Of a DNA stretch of 20,384 nucleotides, positions 13,486 to 20,384 are shown piece by piece. How positions within the stretch are numbered: position 1 is the first letter of the stretch; each line of letters begins with the position of its first letter. Below the pieces are notes generated by a model. That model saw only the letters and a list, made by a program, of their open reading frames with translations, was not told the origin of the DNA and ran no database searches. The DNA comes from JBQCHF01 sp051953655 (lineage in GTDB: Bacteria; Actinomycetota; Actinomycetes; Motilibacterales; Motilibacteraceae), in assembly GCA_051953655.1 (NCBI GenBank), contig JBQCIO010000059.1, positions 1-20,384 on the forward strand. The letters are read 5' to 3'. The translations under genes and the position numbers were made by a program.

Positions 13486-14988
13486 TCAGCCGGACGGGTC
13501 CCGTACTGCCGTCGGGTGCCGGTCGACGGCGAGCAGGTGGAATCCCCACGCCGGCAGGTCGACGTAGAGCCCGGGCGCGAGCAGCTCGTCGCCGTCGCGG
13601 TCCCACCGCACGCCGGCCATCAGGTCGTCGAGGTGCTGCAGACCGCCGGCCAGCTCCGGCCAGGGCAGCGGGATGCGCCCCTGAGCGGGTTCGGCGGAGA
13701 GGTTCACGACCACGAGGTGACGGGCGTCGGGGCGGGTCCACGTCCAGGCCACGAGGTTGCGGCAGCTGCCGTTGTCCGGCCAGCCCTCGCAGCCGACCAG
13801 CCGCCAGTCCCCATCGCGGACGTCGTGCTCGGCGACCACCGCGAGCAGGTGCTCGTAGAAGGCGTGCAGCTCCTCGTCCGGAGGCTCGCCCGGGCGGCGG
13901 CCCAGGAAGACCGGCAGCTGGACTTTCCGCCCCTCAAGCTGGCCGTCGTGCCAGAGGACCGAGCCGGGTGTGGTCGCGATGGTGACCGCGGCAGCGCGCT
14001 GCCGTTGGCCGGGAAGGGTGCCCGCCGCACGCGGCTCGTCGTGGTTCTCCAGAAACCGCACCAGACGGCGCTGGTAGCCGAGGTCCGCGGAGAGGTGGAG
14101 GCGCACGGACTCCGCGTCCTCGTGCACCAGGCGGTCGTAGAGGCGCTTGTCGTAACAGAAGTCGAAGCCCCGCTGCTGCAGCTCCCACTCCAGGTCCCAG
14201 TACGCCTCGGCGACGAACACCATGTCCGGGTGGGCCGCGCGCACCTCCCGGAGCACCTTCGGCCACAGCTCCTCGTGCGGGGGAGCACCCGCCTTGTCGC
14301 CCCAGGTCTTGGCGAAGACGTCGTTGAGCATGAGCATCGCCATGTCGCAGCGCACGCCGTCGCACTGGTCGCCGATGTCGGTCAGCACGTGCACGGTGCC
14401 CTCGCGCATCGACTCGGAGAACGCGTTGAGCTGCAGCACGTCGGGCCACGGCGGGAAGTAGGGGTCCCGGCCGCGGGCGAGCACCTGGCCGTCCACCGCG
14501 AACCAGGCGTCGGGCGCGGCGTCGTGGTCCTCGATCGTCCCCTGGACGAAGCGGTCGGGGTGCTCGGTGACCCAGGGGTGGTCCGGCGCGACGTGGTTGG
14601 GCACGTAGTCCAGCACCAGCCGGGCTCCGCGCCCCCGCAGCTCCTCGCGCGCCGTGGCCAGCGCGCCCGGACCGCCGAGGCGCTGGTCGACGACGTAGCG
14701 TCGGATGCAGTACGGCGAGCCGACGACGTCGGCGTCGGTGAGGTCGGGGAGCGCTGCCCGGAAGCCGCTCATGAGCTTCTCGTCGCGTCGGGCGATCTCC
14801 AGCCCTGCCGGGCTGCGCTCCCACACGCCCATGAGCCACACGGCGTCGACGCCCGGGGGCACCACGACGTCCCACTCCTCCGCCGGCACGTCGGCGAGGG
14901 TCACCGGCCGCTCGGCCCGCGCCGCGACGTCGGTGAGCCAGGGCCAGGTGTCCACCTCGTACAGGACCGGCGCGTCGGGCCAGCTCAT
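13486..14988 (-). CDS. GH13 alpha-amylase family glycoside hydrolase
   Basis: 500 aa from the ATG at 14988, which overlaps the stop of the upstream GH63-like gene as ATGA. The GH13 regions are present: region I LDYVPNHVAPDHPW (about 126-139), region II DGVRCDMA with nucleophile Asp215, region III VFVAEAYWD with acid/base Glu261 and region IV FLENHDEPR with the transition-state Asp317. All three catalytic acids are intact. It begins at the first barrel strand (VLYEVDTWPWL) with no signal peptide and ends in a short beta-sandwich-like tail (HLVVVNLSAEPAQGRIPLP), so it should act inside the cell on alpha-glucosides or alpha-glucans. The exact substrate is not apparent; tight coupling to the GH63-like gene suggests that they act on the same oligosaccharide or storage compound. 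Confidence 0.93.
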   Translation of the reverse strand: MSWPDAPVLYEVDTWPWLTDVAARAERPVTLADVPAEEWDVVVPPGVDAVWLMGVWERSPAGLEIARRDEKLMSGFRAALPDLTDADVVGSPYCIRRYVVDQRLGGPGALATAREELRGRGARLVLDYVPNHVAPDHPWVTEHPDRFVQGTIEDHDAAPDAWFAVDGQVLARGRDPYFPPWPDVLQLNAFSESMREGTVHVLTDIGDQCDGVRCDMAMLMLNDVFAKTWGDKAGAPPHEELWPKVLREVRAAHPDMVFVAEAYWDLEWELQQRGFDFCYDKRLYDRLVHEDAESVRLHLSADLGYQRRLVRFLENHDEPRAAGTLPGQRQRAAAVTIATTPGSVLWHDGQLEGRKVQLPVFLGRRPGEPPDEELHAFYEHLLAVVAEHDVRDGDWRLVGCEGWPDNGSCRNLVAWTWTRPDARHLVVVNLSAEPAQGRIPLPWPELAGGLQHLDDLMAGVRWDRDGDELLAPGLYVDLPAWGFHLLAVDRHPTAVRDPSG

Positions 14989-17678
14989 CGCGGCACCCCC
15001 TCCCTGCGCTGCTGGGGCGTGCGCGCTCGCAAGCCGTGCTCGATGAGCATCTCCGGGCGGAGCTGCGCGAACAGCTGCGGGAAGACCGCGACCAGGCCGG
15101 TCCAACCCGTCTGGTGGCTGGCACCCAGACCCGCGCCGTTGTCGCCGTGGAAGTACTCGGAGAACTGCAGCAGGTCCTTCCAGTGCGGGTCCTCCTGGAA
15201 CGGCCGCTGGCCTCCGTAGACCGGGCGACGCCCGTCGGGGCCGGGCAGGAAGGTCCGGGTCAGGCGTGCGGAGATCTCCCTGGCCACCTCGAACAGGGTG
15301 AGCTCGTTCCCCGAGCCCGTCGGGCACTCCACGCGGAAGTCGTCCCCGTAGAAGGCGTAGAGGTTGAGCAGCGCTCGGACGATCAGGGTGTTGATGGGGA
15401 ACCACACCGGACCGCGCCAGTTGGAGTTCCCGCCGAACATGCCGCTGTCGGACTCGGCGGGGGCGTAGGCGACGCGGAAGGCCTGGTCGCCGACCCAGAA
15501 CTCGTACGGGTGCGCCTCGTGGTGCTTGGACAGCGACCGGATCCCATAGGGGCCCAGGAACTCGGACTCGTCGAGCATCCGGGCGAGGATGGAACGCAGC
15601 TGGTCGTCGCTGAAGAGCGCCAGCAGCCTGTCGCCGCGCTCGTTGCGCCGTGACTGCACCAGCTCGGTGTCGCCGACGTGGCGCAGGACGAAGTCGCGCA
15701 CGTCGGCCATCAGCTCGGGGAACCTGGCGTCGACGTCGCCGGGGATCACGGTGGCCGCCGCGAGGGGCAGCAGGCCGACGTAGGAGCGCACCGCCAGCCG
15801 TGTGGTGGCCCCGTCCGGCTGGCGCAGCAGGTCGTAGAAGAACCCGTCCTGGTCGTCCCACATCGTGGTGCCACCGGCGGCGCCGTGCACCGCCATCGCG
15901 ATCCACACGAAGTGCTCGATGAACGTGGCGGCCTGCTCGGCGTAGACCGGGTCGTGCTGGGCCAGCTCCAGAGCGATCTGCACCATGTTCTGGGAGTAGA
16001 GGGCCATCCATGCGGTGCCGTCGGCCTGGTCCAGGTGGCCCCCGGTGGGCAGCGGGGCGCTGCGGTCGAAGACGCCGATGTTGTCCAGGCCGAGGAACCC
16101 GCCCTGGAACACGTTGCGGCCGTCCGGGTCCTTTCGGTTGAGCCACCAGGTGAAGTTCTTGGCCAGCTTGTGGAAGACGTTCTCCAGCCAGCGCACGTCG
16201 CTCACGCCTGTGCGCCGGCGGTCCTGCTCGTAGACGAAGTAGCTGGCCCAGGCGTGCACGGGCGGGTTGACGTCGGAGAAGTTCCACTCGTAGGCGGGGA
16301 TCTGCCCGTTCGGGTGCAGGTAGCGCCGGCCGAGCAGCAGGTCGAGCTGCTTCTTGGCGAACGTGACATCCACCATGCTCAGCGGGATCGCATGGAAGGC
16401 GAGGTCCCAGGCCGCGAACCACGGGTACTCCCACCCGTCCGGCATGGAGATGACGTCGTGGGCGAGCAGGTGCCCCCACTCGCTGTTGCGGGTGGCCCCG
16501 CCGGTGGGTCGGTGCTCCTGCAGCCAGCGCTCGACGTCGTAGCCGTAGTACTGCTTGCTCCAGAGCATCCCGGCGAGCGCCGCCCGGACCACCTGCCGCT
16601 CGTCGTCGGGAAGGTCGGGTGCGAGCACCTCGTCGTAGAAGGCGTCGGCCTCGGCCCGACGCTGCTCGAGCAGCTCGTCGACCTCGGCCGCGAACGGCTG
16701 GCGGTCCAGGTCGATCCTGTGCGGCTCGACGAGGGCGGCGTCGGTGAGGCGCACCCGCACGCTCGCGCTCTCGCCGGTGGCGACGGTGAGCACGTAGTGC
16801 GCGGCGAGCTTCGTTCCGTGCCCCTCGGCGGACACCGCCGCCTGGTCGCCGCCCACGACGAACCGGTCGATGCCGTCCTTGGCGCCGGTGTCGTTCTCGG
16901 TGAAGAGCAGCGGCACCTCGTCCTGGCACAGCAGCAGCCGTCGGCCGAGCCGCTCGTGCTCGGCGACCGCCACCGAGAGCCCGGGCACATCGGGGAGAGC
17001 CCGCAGCGACGGCCGTTGCGGGTGCCCGTCGTCCCAGCTCCAGGTGTTCCTGAACCACAGGGTGGGCAGCAGGTGCAGGGTGGCCTCGTCCGGGCCGCGG
17101 TTGTGGGCGGTGACGCGCATGACCAGGTCCTCCGGCGAGGCCTTGCCGTACTCGACCTCGACGTCCCAGTAGCGCGACGCGTCGAAGATGCCGGTGTCCA
17201 GCAGCTCGTACTCGAACTCGCTCCGGCCGCGCCGCTGGTTGGTCGCGGCCAGGTCGCCGTAGGGGAACTCGGACTGCGGGTACTTGTAGAGGTAGTGCAT
17301 CCAGGAGTGCGTGGGCGTGTTGTCAAGGTGGAAGTAGTACTCCTTGACGTCCTCGCCGTGGTTGCCCTCCCCGTTGGCCAGTCCGAAGAGGCGTTCCTTG
17401 AGGATGGGGTCCCGGCCGTTCCACAGCGCCAGCGCCAGGCACAGCGTCTGGGCCTCGTCGCACACGCCGGCGATGCCGTCCTCACCCCAGCGGTACGCGC
17501 GGGAGCGCGCCTGGTCGTGGGTGAGGTACCACCAGGCGTCCCCGCCCGGGCTGTAGTCCTCGCGCACCGTGCCCCACTGGCGCTCGCTCACGTACGGCCC
17601 CCAGCGGCGCCACTCGACGCCCTCCAGGTCCGCTTCCTGCAGCCGGCGCTGTTCGACGCCACGAGTGCTCGAGTCCAT
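14985..17678 (-). CDS. GH63-like (MGH1-type) glucosidase
   Basis: 897 aa from the ATG at 17678 (MDSSTRGVEQ); an alternative ATG at 17723 adds 15 residues, and neither has a good ribosome site, so the start is uncertain. The N-terminal part (about 20-340) is a beta-rich domain opening with WRRWGPYVSERQWGTVREDYS and containing DQARSRAYRWGEDG and KEYYFHLDNTPTHSWM. From about 360 to 890 follows an (alpha/alpha)6 barrel typical of GH63/GH37-like enzymes, with QADGTAWMALYSQN (likely general acid Asp553), SNWRGPVWFPINTL (752-765) and the end motif FSEYFHGDNGAGLGASHQTGWTG (Glu841 the likely second acid). No signal peptide, so cytoplasmic. Related bacterial proteins are annotated as mannosyl-oligosaccharide glucosidases, but their physiological substrate is unclear. 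It is the first gene of a two-gene operon with the GH13 enzyme. Confidence 0.9.
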   Translation of the reverse strand: MDSSTRGVEQRRLQEADLEGVEWRRWGPYVSERQWGTVREDYSPGGDAWWYLTHDQARSRAYRWGEDGIAGVCDEAQTLCLALALWNGRDPILKERLFGLANGEGNHGEDVKEYYFHLDNTPTHSWMHYLYKYPQSEFPYGDLAATNQRRGRSEFEYELLDTGIFDASRYWDVEVEYGKASPEDLVMRVTAHNRGPDEATLHLLPTLWFRNTWSWDDGHPQRPSLRALPDVPGLSVAVAEHERLGRRLLLCQDEVPLLFTENDTGAKDGIDRFVVGGDQAAVSAEGHGTKLAAHYVLTVATGESASVRVRLTDAALVEPHRIDLDRQPFAAEVDELLEQRRAEADAFYDEVLAPDLPDDERQVVRAALAGMLWSKQYYGYDVERWLQEHRPTGGATRNSEWGHLLAHDVISMPDGWEYPWFAAWDLAFHAIPLSMVDVTFAKKQLDLLLGRRYLHPNGQIPAYEWNFSDVNPPVHAWASYFVYEQDRRRTGVSDVRWLENVFHKLAKNFTWWLNRKDPDGRNVFQGGFLGLDNIGVFDRSAPLPTGGHLDQADGTAWMALYSQNMVQIALELAQHDPVYAEQAATFIEHFVWIAMAVHGAAGGTTMWDDQDGFFYDLLRQPDGATTRLAVRSYVGLLPLAAATVIPGDVDARFPELMADVRDFVLRHVGDTELVQSRRNERGDRLLALFSDDQLRSILARMLDESEFLGPYGIRSLSKHHEAHPYEFWVGDQAFRVAYAPAESDSGMFGGNSNWRGPVWFPINTLIVRALLNLYAFYGDDFRVECPTGSGNELTLFEVAREISARLTRTFLPGPDGRRPVYGGQRPFQEDPHWKDLLQFSEYFHGDNGAGLGASHQTGWTGLVAVFPQLFAQLRPEMLIEHGLRARTPQQRREGVPR

Positions 17679-17816
17679 GCGGAGATCACAGCGTCGGCGG
17701 CACGACGCGGGCATCATCCGCATGGGGTGAGGGCACCGGGTCCGGTCGGAGGCAGGCTCGCTGCGAAGGGACCGCGCCTGCGCGGGCGGGGCGCGGCAGG
17801 TGGGGAGGGCTTCGAG
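17679..17816. promoter_or_regulatory. Divergent promoter region between the GH63-like and channel genes
   Basis: 138 bp that separate two divergent starts. GGGGAGGG at 17802-17809 is the ribosome site for the channel gene. No convincing -35/-10 pair or operator was recognised. Confidence 0.4.
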
Positions 17817-18398
17817 GTGGGCCAGCCGTCAGTCGCTCCGGGACCGGCGCAGCGGCTGCCGGTCCGCGTGCTGGTCCTGGCCGGGATCCGGATCCTGGGC
17901 ACGGTGACCCTGCTGATCCTCCTCTATTTCGTTCTCCCGCTGCAGGGGCACCTGAGCTCGGCGGACCTCAGCGCTCTGCTCGCGGGGATCGGCATCTTCG
18001 TCGTCGTCGTGGTGCTGCAGGTCGCCAGCATCCTGCAGGCCGAGTACCCGGGGGTGCGTGCGGTCGAGAGCCTCTCCGCCCTCGTCCCGCTGTTCCTGGT
18101 CATCTTCGCCTCGTACTACTACATTCTCGGCCGGAGCACGCCCGGAAGCTTCAACACCTCGCTCACCAAGCTCGACGCCCTGTACTTCACCGTCACCGTC
18201 TTCGCGACGGTCGGCTTCGGAGACATCGTCGCCGTCAGCCAGACGGCGCGCACCGCGGTCCTCCTGCAGATGATCGGCAACCTGCTGGTGCTCGGCGTGC
18301 TGCTCAAGGTGGTGCTCGGCGCCAGGGAGAAGGGGCTGGCCCGCAAGCGGGCCGAGTCCGACGGCCCGTCGGAGGATCAGGCCAGGGACCGGGAGTGA
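17817..18398 (+). CDS. Potassium channel-like membrane protein (ion channel domain)
   Basis: 193 aa from the GTG at 17817, with GGGGAGGG 7 bases upstream; a GTG 91 bases earlier is in frame but lacks a ribosome site. Four hydrophobic helices are readable: about 19-41, 53-73, 86-104 and 145-168. Between the third and fourth is a pore helix and selectivity filter, ALYFTVTVFATVGFGDIVAV, with TVGFGD at 131-136, the potassium-channel signature. The last 25 residues are charged and cytoplasmic (REKGLARKRAESDGPSEDQ). There is no RCK/TrkA-N regulatory domain, and I see no voltage sensor with repeated arginines. It probably assembles as a tetramer and conducts potassium; gating is unknown. Its last 22 bp overlap the 3' end of the convergent rocD gene. 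Confidence 0.88.
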   Translation: MGQPSVAPGPAQRLPVRVLVLAGIRILGTVTLLILLYFVLPLQGHLSSADLSALLAGIGIFVVVVVLQVASILQAEYPGVRAVESLSALVPLFLVIFASYYYILGRSTPGSFNTSLTKLDALYFTVTVFATVGFGDIVAVSQTARTAVLLQMIGNLLVLGVLLKVVLGAREKGLARKRAESDGPSEDQARDRE

Positions 18399-19624
18399 CC
18401 GAGGGCGTGAACCGCTCGCTCGAGGGCGTCGAGCCCCTGGTCGAGCTCGTCCGGGGTGATGACCAGGGGCGGTGCCAGCCGGATGGTGCTGCCGTGGGTG
18501 TCCTTGGCCAGCACCCCCTCGGCGAGCAGCGCCTCGCACAGGTCACGGCCGGTGCCGACGTGAGGGTGCAGGTCGATGCCGGCCCACAGGCCCCGCACCC
18601 GGACGGCGGCGACGACGTCGGGGTCCAGCGCGTCCAGCCGCACGGCGAGGTGCCGCCCCAGGACCGTGGCTCGCCGCTGCAGCTCGCCCTCGTCGAGGAT
18701 GGCGACCACCTCCCGTGCCACCGCGCAGGCCAGCGGGTTGCCGCCGAACGTGGAGCCGTGCTCCCCGGGCCGGAACACGCCCAGCACCGCCTCGTCGCCC
18801 ACCACGGCGCTGATCGGGATGATCCCCCCGCCGAGCGCCTTGCCCAGCACGTAGAGGTCCGGGACGACGCCCTCGTGGTCACAGGCGAAGGTGCGCCCGG
18901 TGCGGCCCAGACCGCTCTGGATCTCGTCCGCGACGAGCAGCACGTCGCGCCTGGTGCACAGCTCGCGCAGGGCGCGCAGGTAGCCATCGGTCGGCACGAT
19001 CACCCCGCCCTCGCCCTGCACGGGTTCCACGAGGACCGCCACGGTCGCGTCGTCCACGGCGGACTCCACCGCGGCGACGTCGTCGAACGGCACGATGCGG
19101 AAGCCCGGCGTGTAGGGACCGTAGTCGTCACGGGCCAGGGGGTCGGTGGAGAAGGAGACGATGGTGATCGTCCGCCCGTGGAAGCCCCCGGCCATGACGA
19201 CCACGTTCGCCTGCTCCGGCCGAACTCCCTTGACCCGGTACCCCCACTTGCGCGCCGTCTTGAGCGCCGTCTCCACGGCCTCGGCGCCGGTGTTCATGGG
19301 CAGGACCATCTGCTTGCCGCACAAGGAGGCCAGGTCGCGGCAGAACGTGCCGTAGGCGTCGTGGTCGAAGGCCCGGCTGACCAGCGTGAGCCGGTCGAGC
19401 TGGCGCGCTGCTGCAGAGAGCAGGCGGGGGTTGCGGTGGCCGAAGTTGAGGGCGGAGTACGCGGCGAGGAAGTCCAGGTACGGTCGGCCGTCGACGTCGG
19501 TGACGACGGACCCCGTGCCGTGGGAGAGCACCACCGGCAGCGGGTCGTAGGTGTGCGCTGACCATCGCAGCGTGAGGTCGCGCAGCTCCTGCGAGGCCTG
19601 CGACTCCTGGGCGCGCGTCGTCAC
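18377..19624 (-). CDS. rocD: Ornithine--oxo-acid transaminase (ornithine aminotransferase)
   Basis: 415 aa from the GTG at 19624 (MTTRAQESQ), preceded by GGAGGTGG at a good distance; an ATG 18 codons upstream has no such site. It is a class III PLP-dependent aminotransferase that converts L-ornithine and 2-oxoglutarate to glutamate-5-semialdehyde and glutamate in arginine/ornithine catabolism. Diagnostic blocks are NFGHRNPRL, PMNTGAEAVETALKTARKWGY (109-129), FHGRTITIVSFSTDPLARDDYGP, EPVQGEGGV, VADEIQSGLGRTGRTFACDHE with Asp233 that contacts the PLP ring nitrogen, the Schiff-base Lys262 in VLGKALGGGIIP, and HGSTFGGNPLA. These fit ornithine aminotransferase better than acetylornithine aminotransferase. 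Length is normal and no arginase or other rocD partner lies next to it. Its tail overlaps the convergent channel gene. Confidence 0.94.
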   Translation of the reverse strand: MTTRAQESQASQELRDLTLRWSAHTYDPLPVVLSHGTGSVVTDVDGRPYLDFLAAYSALNFGHRNPRLLSAAARQLDRLTLVSRAFDHDAYGTFCRDLASLCGKQMVLPMNTGAEAVETALKTARKWGYRVKGVRPEQANVVVMAGGFHGRTITIVSFSTDPLARDDYGPYTPGFRIVPFDDVAAVESAVDDATVAVLVEPVQGEGGVIVPTDGYLRALRELCTRRDVLLVADEIQSGLGRTGRTFACDHEGVVPDLYVLGKALGGGIIPISAVVGDEAVLGVFRPGEHGSTFGGNPLACAVAREVVAILDEGELQRRATVLGRHLAVRLDALDPDVVAAVRVRGLWAGIDLHPHVGTGRDLCEALLAEGVLAKDTHGSTIRLAPPLVITPDELDQGLDALERAVHALGHSRSLA

Positions 19625-19827
19625 CGGGACCACCTCCAGGTCGCGTTCGTGGTCGCGTCCGTCCTCCCACGGTGACACCGCGCCGACTCCGGGTCAGGCC
19701 CATAGGTCCTGAGGTCCGGGAGGAGAGGTTCATCCCGTGCGCATGAGGCAGCGCACCGGAGTCAGAGGCAGCGTGGGCACCGGCGGGGACCGGTGCGGTG
19801 CCGGCTCGCCCGAGGAGGGGGAGTGTC
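19625..19827. promoter_or_regulatory. Divergent promoter region between rocD and the PLDc_N/SHOCT gene
   Basis: 203 bp with two divergent starts. A perfect hairpin, GCACCGG, loop CGGGGA, CCGGTGC, lies at 19777-19796, 31 bases before the ATG at 19828. TCAGG/CCTGA at about 19693-19711 is a weaker pair. GAGGAGGGGGAG at 19812-19823 is the ribosome site of the rightward gene. No gene is seen. Confidence 0.4.
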
Positions 19828-20238
19828 ATGGTGCTGGCGAGTTCGAGCTACCCGCTGCTCGACGTCATGTGGACCATGTTGGTGTTCTTCGGCTGGATCA
19901 TCTGGATCTGGCTGCTCATCACCGTGTTCGCCGACCTGTTCAGCCGGCACGACATCGGTGGCTGGGGCAAGGCCGGCTGGACGATCGCCCTGATCTTCCT
20001 GCCGCTGATCGGCGTGCTCATCTACCTCATCGCCGAGGGCAGCAGGATGGGGACCCGGCGGGCGGAGCAGGCTCAGGCCCAGCAGCAGCAGTTCGACAGC
20101 TATGTGCGCAACGTGGCCACCGACGGGCAGGCGGCGGACCAGATCGCCAAGGGCAAGGAGCTGCTGGACAGCGGAGCGATCACGCAGCAGGAGTACGAGG
20201 CGCTCAAGCAGAAGGCGCTGGCCGGCTCCCGCGGCTGA
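19828..20238 (+). CDS. Small membrane protein with PLDc_N and SHOCT domains
   Basis: 136 aa from the ATG at 19828, directly after a strong GAGGAGGGGGAG ribosome site; the frame extends 10 codons upstream without support. Two transmembrane helices are clear: MLVFFGWIIWIWLLITVFADLF (about 17-38) and WTIALIFLPLIGVLIYLIAEG (about 51-71), joined by SRHDIGGWGKAG, the PLDc_N pattern also found at the N-terminus of cardiolipin synthases. A Gln-rich linker (AEQAQAQQQQF) leads to a C-terminal SHOCT module, IAKGKELLDSGAITQQEYEALKQKAL (about 108-133), a short oligomerisation domain. There is no phospholipase HKD motif, so it is not a cardiolipin synthase. Such two-domain proteins are frequent in actinobacteria and uncharacterised. 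Confidence 0.88.
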   Translation: MVLASSSYPLLDVMWTMLVFFGWIIWIWLLITVFADLFSRHDIGGWGKAGWTIALIFLPLIGVLIYLIAEGSRMGTRRAEQAQAQQQQFDSYVRNVATDGQAADQIAKGKELLDSGAITQQEYEALKQKALAGSRG

Positions 20239-20384
20239 CGACGTCGGCGGTGGTGCGGGGAGCCGCCGCCGGACGACGGTCGGCCTCCCCCCCCGGTAAC
20301 CCCGGCGGCGGGGGCCCCTAATCGGCGGCCGGGACGACATGCCCTGCCCGGAAATAATCCCGGGAACGCAAACCCGGAAAGCCG
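20239..20384. other. Non-coding end of the window with odd composition
   Basis: No gene is visible. It holds an 8-C run at about 20287-20294, a CCCCGG/GGGGCCCC-rich block and then three near-repeats of CCCGGAAA/CCCGGGAA at 20347-20379, with an unusual rise in A/T. It may be a terminator plus a poor-quality contig end. Confidence 0.4.

Noticed and set aside
13486..14988. Reading the GH13 gene as trehalose synthase (treS)
   Set aside because: The GH13 motifs fit, but the length (500 aa) and lack of a treS-specific context or maltokinase partner do not justify the name.
15678..17816. Long upstream extension of the potassium channel frame
   Set aside because: It is antisense to the GH63-like gene; the ribosome site and membrane segments support the GTG at 17817.
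1..20384. CRISPR arrays, tRNA/rRNA genes, phage or toxin-antitoxin modules
   Set aside because: No regularly spaced repeats, no cloverleaf or rRNA-like stretch and no recognisable phage or toxin proteins were seen by eye.

Overview
The window is about 20 kb of very GC-rich DNA with frequent GTG starts, ATGA/GTGA gene overlaps, GGAGG-type ribosome binding sites and a WhiB-family gene at its left edge. This points to an actinobacterium. My impression is Geodermatophilaceae (Blastococcus/Modestobacter-like), but that is inferred from general resemblance and not proven. Only the DhaKLM, SOS, IS and GH63/GH13 assignments rest on strong motifs.

Layout. Positions 1-59 hold the first codons of a WhiB1-like gene on the minus strand. 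Positions 248-4441 (minus) form a tight dhaK-dhaL-dhaM operon for PEP-dependent dihydroxyacetone phosphorylation. Its third gene is an EIIA-HPr-complete EI fusion, so the whole phosphorelay from PEP to DhaL-bound nucleotide is encoded by three genes. Divergent from it (4592-6419) are an aldo/keto reductase and a closely linked unrecognised protein with an NlpC/P60-like Cys/His pattern. A DUF222-HNH (13E12-repeat-type) gene follows at 6633. Its promoter overlaps a near-consensus actinobacterial LexA/SOS box, and the transcript is probably leaderless.

Positions 8535-10226 are a small mobile-element island: an apparently intact IS3-family element (orfA/orfB with 21-bp terminal repeats) abutting the 5' remnant of an IS5-family transposase. 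After it come a SAM methyltransferase (10414-11238), a convergent GNAT acetyltransferase (frameshifted), and a divergent secreted zinc metallopeptidase (frameshifted). Both frameshifts lie in the same short sequence, TGGGGCCGG, and adding one G to the run repairs each gene. A shared homopolymer undercall is therefore more likely than two real pseudogenes. A 76-aa hydrophilic protein and a large inverted-repeat terminator close this segment.

Positions 13486-17678 (minus) are a translationally coupled pair of glycoside hydrolases (GH63-like, then GH13). Divergent from them is a four-helix potassium channel-like protein whose 3' end overlaps that of a convergent ornithine aminotransferase (rocD) by 22 bp. 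Divergent from rocD is a small membrane protein with PLDc_N and SHOCT domains. The last 146 bases are non-coding, and their composition suggests a contig end.

Most of the window is ordinary core/metabolic chromosome with one IS island. The most notable points are the self-contained DhaM-HPr-EI fusion, the SOS-controlled HNH gene, the uncharacterised Cys/His protein and the matched pair of frameshifts. I found no CRISPR array, phage, toxin-antitoxin module, rRNA or tRNA.
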